DNA of 64,000 nt from Herminiimonas sp. (GTDB lineage Bacteria; Pseudomonadota; Gammaproteobacteria; Burkholderiales; Burkholderiaceae_D), in assembly GCA_027310305.1 (NCBI GenBank), contig DAIDBD010000077.1:1-64000 (forward strand). The letters are read 5' to 3'. The position numbers and the translations under genes were made by a program. How positions within the stretch are numbered: position 1 is the stretch's first letter; each line of letters begins with the position of its first letter. Below are positions 59,840 through 64,000 of the stretch, in pieces. A model generated the notes under the pieces. The model saw nothing but the letters and a program-made list of their open reading frames with translations, was not told where the DNA came from and ran no database searches.

Positions 59840-60627
59840 TGACCGTTATCCATCCAACCGCCATTGTCGATCCGAAGGCGGCGCTCGATGGCTCTGTCGA
59901 GATTGGCGCTTATTCGATCATCGGTCCGCACGTAACGATAGGAGCGGGCACCAGAGTCGGTCCGCACGTCGTCATCGACGGCCATACGACCATTGGCCGC
60001 GACAATACATTTTTCCAGTTTTCGTCGATCGGCGCGGCGCCGCAAGACAAGAAATACGGCGGCGAGCCGACACGGCTGGAAATCGGCGACCGCAACACCG
60101 TTCGCGAGTTTTGCACCTTCAATCTCGGCACGGCGCAGGACGCCGGCGTCACCCGGCTCGGCAACGACAATTTGATCCTGGCGTATGTGCACCTGGCGCA
60201 TGACTGCCAGGTCGGCAGCAACACGATTTTTTCGAATAACGCGACGCTGGCGGGGCATGTCCATATCGGCGACTGGGCGATTTTGAGCGGCTTCGCGGCC
60301 GTCCATCAATTCTGCAGAATCGGCGCGCATGCATTTGTCGGCATGAATACCAGCCTCACGCAAGACGTGCCGCCTTTCGTTCTGCTGGCCGGCAATCCGG
60401 CGACCGCGCGCGGCATCAATGCGGAAGGCCTCAAGCGCCGTGGCTTTACCCGCGAGCAAATCGGCGACATCCGCACTGCCTACAAGCTGATCTATAAATC
60501 CAATCTCACTCTGGATGAAGCGAAAGCCGCACTGGCCGCGGAAGAAGCCGATGCGCCGGATTCGGCCGTTCATCTGCGCCTGATGCGCGAATTTCTCGGC
60601 AGCGCGACGCGTGGCATTGTCCGATAA
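59839..60627 (+). CDS. lpxA: UDP-N-acetylglucosamine O-acyltransferase
   Basis: A 262-residue beta-helix enzyme that begins lipid A synthesis. [28 protein letters not shown] and [38 protein letters not shown] are the family segments, and the catalytic His lies in [12 protein letters not shown]. Length equals E. coli LpxA (262). ATG overlaps the fabZ stop by one base. The longer frame from 59791 runs inside fabZ. Confidence 0.97.
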   Translation: MTVIHPTAIVDPKAALDGSVEIGAYSIIGPHVTIGAGTRVGPHVVIDGHTTIGRDNTFFQFSSIGAAPQDKKYGGEPTRLEIGDRNTVREFCTFNLGTAQDAGVTRLGNDNLILAYVHLAHDCQVGSNTIFSNNATLAGHVHIGDWAILSGFAAVHQFCRIGAHAFVGMNTSLTQDVPPFVLLAGNPATARGINAEGLKRRGFTREQIGDIRTAYKLIYKSNLTLDEAKAALAAEEADAPDSAVHLRLMREFLGSATRGIVR

Positions 60628-60628
60628 G

Positions 60629-61780
60629 ATGCCGATAGCGATGGTCGCCGGCGAAGCGTCAGGCGACTTGCTGGCAGGCCGCTTGTTATCCGGTTTGCGT
60701 CCGCGTTTTCCCGATGCGCATATTCACGGCATCGGCGGTCCGAACATGGCCGAACATGGTTTTACCAGCGACTGGCCGATCGACAAACTCGCCGTGCGCG
60801 GGTTGTTTGAGGTGTTGGCGCATTATCGTGAAATCAAAGGCATTCAGAACGCGCTGCGTGACCAGCTTCTGGCGGAAAAACCGGCGGTTTTCATCGGCGT
60901 CGATGCGCCCGATTTCAATCTCGGCCTGGAAATTCAATTGAAGAAGGCCGGCATCCCGACGATGCATTTCATCAGTCCGTCGATTTGGGCCTGGCGCGGC
61001 GGACGCATCAAAAAGATCGCGCAATCCGTCTCGCACATGCTGGTGGTTTTCCCGTTCGAGGAAGCGATTTACCGCAAAGCGGGAATCCCGGTGACCTATG
61101 TCGGCCATCCGCTGGCGGAAGTGATTCCAATGCAGCCGGATATGGCCGCCGCTCGCAGCGCATTGGGCTTGCCATCAGATATTCCCGTCATCGCCATTCT
61201 GCCGGGCAGCCGCATGTCGGAGCTGAAATACAATACCGTCGCGTTCATTGAAGCTGCCCGATTGCTTGCAAAACGCGCCCCTTCGATTCGCTTCATCGTA
61301 CCGATGGCAGGCGAACGGCAAAGGCGTTATTTCGTTGAACTGATCGCGCAGGCAGGCTTGCAGGATGCGCCGCTACAGATAACCGATGGTCAGTCGCATA
61401 CCGCGATGGCGGCCGCCGATGCGGTGCTGGTTGCGTCCGGCACCGCATCGCTCGAAGTGGCGCTGTTCAAGAGGCCGATGGTCATTGCCTACAAGATGAT
61501 GCGGGCTTCGTGGCAAGTCATGCGCCATATGGCTTACCAGCCCTGGATCGGCTTGCCCAATATTCTTGCGCAGGAATTCGTCGTGCCGGAATTGCTGCAG
61601 GATGACGCAACGCCGCGTGCACTGGCGGATGCGCTATGGAAGCAATTGAATGATCGCAGCCATGGCGCGATGCTGCGCCGGCGGTTTACCGACATGCATC
61701 ATGCGTTATTGCGCGACACGGCGAACGAAAGCGCCCAGGCGGTATCGGCATTGATCGCGCAGTCGGCCGGCGGGAAATGA
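60629..61780 (+). CDS. lpxB: Lipid A disaccharide synthase
   Basis: A 383-residue GT-B glycosyltransferase that joins two acylated glucosamines in lipid A. Motifs: [17 protein letters not shown] at the start, [33 protein letters not shown] and the UDP-sugar site [24 protein letters not shown] at 60629 follows the lpxA stop by one base; a GTG at 60611 overlaps lpxA. Length is close to E. coli LpxB (382). Confidence 0.95.
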   Translation: MPIAMVAGEASGDLLAGRLLSGLRPRFPDAHIHGIGGPNMAEHGFTSDWPIDKLAVRGLFEVLAHYREIKGIQNALRDQLLAEKPAVFIGVDAPDFNLGLEIQLKKAGIPTMHFISPSIWAWRGGRIKKIAQSVSHMLVVFPFEEAIYRKAGIPVTYVGHPLAEVIPMQPDMAAARSALGLPSDIPVIAILPGSRMSELKYNTVAFIEAARLLAKRAPSIRFIVPMAGERQRRYFVELIAQAGLQDAPLQITDGQSHTAMAAADAVLVASGTASLEVALFKRPMVIAYKMMRASWQVMRHMAYQPWIGLPNILAQEFVVPELLQDDATPRALADALWKQLNDRSHGAMLRRRFTDMHHALLRDTANESAQAVSALIAQSAGGK

Positions 61781-62475
61781 ATCCAGCGGTTGCAACAATG
61801 GTCCGATTGAGCCCTGATGTGAAAATCCACGATACGAATCTGCCGCTTTTCGACTATGCCAATCAGATCATCTGCGGCGTGGATGAAGCTGGCCGCGGTC
61901 CGTTGGCGGGACCGGTGTTTGCTGCGGCCGTGATACTCGATCCGGCCAGGCCCATTGCAGGTCTGCGCGATTCAAAAAAACTGACCGAAGCGCGGCGCGA
62001 TGCACTTGCCATCCGGATCAAGGCCGATGCGCTGGCATGGTCGATCGCCCAATGTTCCGAAGCTGAAATCGACACGCTCAATATCCTGCAGGCGACAATG
62101 CTCGCCATGCGCCGGGCAATCGAAGGATTGAAATTGTTGCCGACGCTGGTCTTGATCGACGGCAATCGATGTCCGGTCAGTGCGATCCGGTCGGAAGCGA
62201 TCATCAAGGGAGATGACAAGGTGCCCGCTATTTCCGCTGCCTCGATTCTCGCCAAAACTGCGCGCGATGCGGCGCTCGGCGTTTTGCATCAGCAGTATCC
62301 GCATTATGCGTTCGATCGGCATAAAGGTTATCCGACTGCGTTGCATCTGGAGCGCTTGCGGATCCATGGCGTGTCGCCGGTGCATCGAAAATCCTATGCG
62401 CCGGTCCGTGCATTGCTTGATCTCGCGCTTGCGCAGAAAGAGGCGGAAGTGCAAGGCGGCATTCCGAGACCATGA
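61777..62475 (+). CDS. rnhB: Ribonuclease HII
   Basis: A 232-residue nuclease that cuts RNA in RNA-DNA hybrids and single ribonucleotides in [27 protein letters not shown] carries the catalytic Asp and Glu, [23 protein letters not shown] and [21 protein letters not shown] complete the active site. It has a longer N-terminal tail than E. coli (198 residues) before the catalytic part. Overlaps lpxB by four bases. Confidence 0.96.
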   Translation: MNPAVATMVRLSPDVKIHDTNLPLFDYANQIICGVDEAGRGPLAGPVFAAAVILDPARPIAGLRDSKKLTEARRDALAIRIKADALAWSIAQCSEAEIDTLNILQATMLAMRRAIEGLKLLPTLVLIDGNRCPVSAIRSEAIIKGDDKVPAISAASILAKTARDAALGVLHQQYPHYAFDRHKGYPTALHLERLRIHGVSPVHRKSYAPVRALLDLALAQKEAEVQGGIPRP

Positions 62476-63266
62476 ATATAAAGTCCATTTCTTCGCGCGA
62501 AAATCCGCTCTACAAGGAGCTGAAACACCTCGCATCCAGCTCGCAGGCGCGGCGCAAGGCGGGGCGTACCTTGCTGGATGGCGTGCACCTGTGCGACGCT
62601 TATCTGCAGCATGTCGGCCCGCCGCCTTTTTGCGTGGTGAGCGAGGCTGCACGGGCGCATCCCGAAGTCATGGCTATCCTTGCCCGTTGCGCAGGGGAAC
62701 GGACGCAATGCATTGCGCTGCCGGATGCGCTCTACCATGTGCTTAGCCAGATCGAACATGGCATCGATCTGCTGTTTGTAATCGACACGCCGCAGGCTGG
62801 CGCGCCACCAGCGCTGATGCAATCGGCCGTGCTGCTCGATAACCTGCAGGACCCGGGCAATCTGGGTTCTATTTTGCGGAGCGCAGCAGCGGCGGGCATC
62901 GAATCCGTGTTTTGCAGCGCCGGAACCGCTTTTGCCTGGTCACCCAAGGTATTGCGGGCCGGCATGGGCGCGCATTTCATCCTGACGATATTCGAAAACG
63001 TCGATTTGGCGGATTTGATTGCGGGGGCGAGTGTGCCGGTCTTGGCTACCAGTTCACATGCACAGAAACAATTGTATGAAATTGACCTGAAGCGCCCGGT
63101 CGCATGGCTGTTCGGCCATGAGGGGCAGGGAATTGCGGACGATTTGCTGGCGCTGGCTACGCATCAAATAACCATTCCGCATTTCGGCGCAATGGAATCA
63201 TTGAATGTTGCGGCCAGTGCCGCCGTCTGCTTTTTCGAACAGGCGCGGCAAAAGCGCTGCGGCTGA
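62472..63266 (+). CDS. TrmH-family rRNA/tRNA 2'-O-methyltransferase, RlmB-like
   Basis: A 264-residue SpoU-type methyltransferase. An N-terminal substrate-binding part ([25 protein letters not shown]) is followed by the trefoil-knot domain: [26 protein letters not shown], the [13 protein letters not shown] motif and the final [22 protein letters not shown], which together bind SAM. The N-terminal part is in the RlmB/TsnR style, and the exact target nucleotide cannot be told from sequence. Overlaps rnhB by four bases and is the last gene of the run. Confidence 0.88.
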   Translation: MNIKSISSRENPLYKELKHLASSSQARRKAGRTLLDGVHLCDAYLQHVGPPPFCVVSEAARAHPEVMAILARCAGERTQCIALPDALYHVLSQIEHGIDLLFVIDTPQAGAPPALMQSAVLLDNLQDPGNLGSILRSAAAAGIESVFCSAGTAFAWSPKVLRAGMGAHFILTIFENVDLADLIAGASVPVLATSSHAQKQLYEIDLKRPVAWLFGHEGQGIADDLLALATHQITIPHFGAMESLNVAASAAVCFFEQARQKRCG

Positions 63267-63320
63267 ACATCCACCATCATTCGGGCATGGGCTTGATCTG
63301 CCGCCTGCGCTCGATGTTGC

Positions 63321-63656
63321 TCAACACTCCATGTAGACCAGCCCGGGCGCCAGGCAACGCTGCTTTTCCGGTAGGGCTAGCGTTTCTACGGAAGGGCAGA
63401 CATGATCAAACTGATAGCGCTTTCCTTCTATGATGGCGTAACGGTATATCGACACGTCCTGATAGCTGCCAATCGGATCGAGAACCTTTTCCGGATGTGC
63501 ATAGCGCGAGTTTTTCGAGCGCATCCCGTTCTTGCCGGAATCAGACGATTCACCAGCCTCAATGTCGGATTCAACGCGTTCCAGATTATCCTTCAAGATC
63601 CAAAAGAAAAATATCAGACACATCCACAAAATCAGTTGAATAAAGATAACGTCCAT
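63321..63656 (-). CDS. Small unknown single-span membrane protein
   Basis: A 111-residue protein with GGAGG six bases before the ATG at 63656. One hydrophobic helix (about 4-20, FIQLILWMCLIFFFWIL) is followed by an acidic, Ser-rich soluble tail (ESDIEAGESSDSG), then a domain with DVSIYRYAIIEGKRYQFDHVCPS and a Cys near the end (KQRCLAPGLVYMEC). Three cysteines are present. No family is recognised. It faces the RlmB-like gene convergently, with 54 bases between. Confidence 0.65.
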   Translation of the reverse strand: MDVIFIQLILWMCLIFFFWILKDNLERVESDIEAGESSDSGKNGMRSKNSRYAHPEKVLDPIGSYQDVSIYRYAIIEGKRYQFDHVCPSVETLALPEKQRCLAPGLVYMEC

Positions 63657-63789
63657 GATTCCTCCGCAAGCTTTATTTATTTATAATAAATTTGTAAGAT
63701 TTATGTAAGTTTTTTTTTGCGGATTTCATCGCCAATTAAAACGATTTGTCCAAGCCGCGGTTTGCGGCATTGCAGATTTGCAGCGTGAA

Positions 63790-63825
63790 AGAAAAAAGCG
63801 CCATTCATCAAATTGGAATGGCGCT
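63790..63825 (-). terminator. Rho-independent terminator for ppsR
   Basis: On the minus strand AGCGCCATTC, a nine-base loop and GAATGGCGCT form a perfect 10-base-pair stem, followed by TTTTTTCTTT. It lies 50 bases downstream of the ppsR stop, in the direction of ppsR transcription. Confidence 0.88.
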
Positions 63826-63877
63826 CTCGGAAAACGGTTTCTTTAGCGGTAAGGCTGTTATCCAGATAGCGCAGTGA

Positions 63878-64000
63878 TCAATATGCCCTTTTATCCGACT
63901 TGAGTTCTTGCAAAACCATGGCGGCGATCTCTTCGATCGATTTCACAGTGGACGACATCCAGCGTATGCCTTCCCGCTGCATCATTTTTTCCGCTTCGTT
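63878..64000 (-). CDS. ppsR: PEP synthase regulatory protein PpsR, C-terminal part (cut by window edge)
   Basis: The minus-strand frame from 64000 to a TGA at 63880-63878 gives 40 residues: [20 protein letters not shown], then [20 protein letters not shown]. This is the C-terminus of the DUF299 family, a bifunctional kinase and phosphorylase that regulates phosphoenolpyruvate synthase. The rest lies outside the window. Confidence 0.82.
   Translation of the reverse strand, partial: NEAEKMMQREGIRWMSSTVKSIEEIAAMVLQELKSDKRAY

Overview
The window looks like a chromosomal segment of a betaproteobacterium of the order Burkholderiales, most likely Oxalobacteraceae-like (Herminiimonas/Janthinobacterium relatives). 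This is inferred from gene order (zipA-ligA, dapC-dapD-pilU-dapE-prmB, map and glnD divergent from rpsB-tsf-pyrH-frr-uppS-cdsA-dxr-rseP-bamA-skp-lpxD-fabZ-lpxA-lpxB-rnhB) and moderately GC-rich coding DNA. No tRNA, rRNA, CRISPR array or intact insertion sequence was seen.

Layout. (1) 1-441: remains of two unrelated transposases, an IS4-type 3' end cut by the window edge and an ISL3-type C-terminal scrap. (2) 582-8695: a membrane-bound, Tat-exported formate dehydrogenase cluster: small Tat protein, catalytic subunit with Cys in place of selenocysteine, four-cluster ferredoxin subunit, small lipoprotein, cytochrome b subunit, small periplasmic protein and fdhD. The permease and ATPase of a tungstate-type importer (tupBC) follow, but no binding protein gene is present. 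(3) 8727-18755, minus strand: an iron and redox block. It holds a ferrous-iron uptake system of the ftrABCD type behind a Fur-box promoter, a four-helix protein with two histidine pairs that could bind haem, an exported fusion of an FMN-binding domain to an ApbE flavinyltransferase, a porin gene broken by a stop and a frameshift, a PepSY membrane protein and a TonB-dependent siderophore receptor. A second Fur box and a Fur-proximal small gene complete it. (4) 19085-28932, minus strand: housekeeping genes, including a DUF2520 oxidoreductase, an alpha-methylacyl-CoA-racemase-like enzyme, ABC-F ATPase, prmB, and the lysine/diaminopimelate genes dapE, dapD and dapC with pilU among them. (5) 29016-33973: an accessory patch with a CcbP-like calcium-binding protein, an unknown partner, and a 1399-residue fused restriction-methylation enzyme with an AT-rich specificity region. 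(6) 34253-43238: smc, zipA, ligA, galU and def. (7) 43248-47437, minus strand: an RluF-like pseudouridine synthase, glnD and map. (8) 47537-63266: the translation and envelope run from rpsB to an RlmB-like methyltransferase, with clear promoters and terminators around rpsB, tsf and pyrH. (9) The 3' edge carries a small membrane protein and the C-terminus of ppsR.

The genes of region 2 together oxidise formate in the periplasm and pass electrons through iron-sulfur clusters to cytochrome b and quinone, with fdhD sulfurating the cofactor and TupBC supplying the metal. The most interesting candidate for a little-described system is in region 3. There a self-contained flavin carrier and flavinyltransferase sits in an overlapping gene pair with a possible dihaem membrane protein, between a ferrous-iron importer and a siderophore receptor, which suggests a periplasmic ferric reductase or electron conduit supporting iron uptake. 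The function is inferred, not shown by the sequence.
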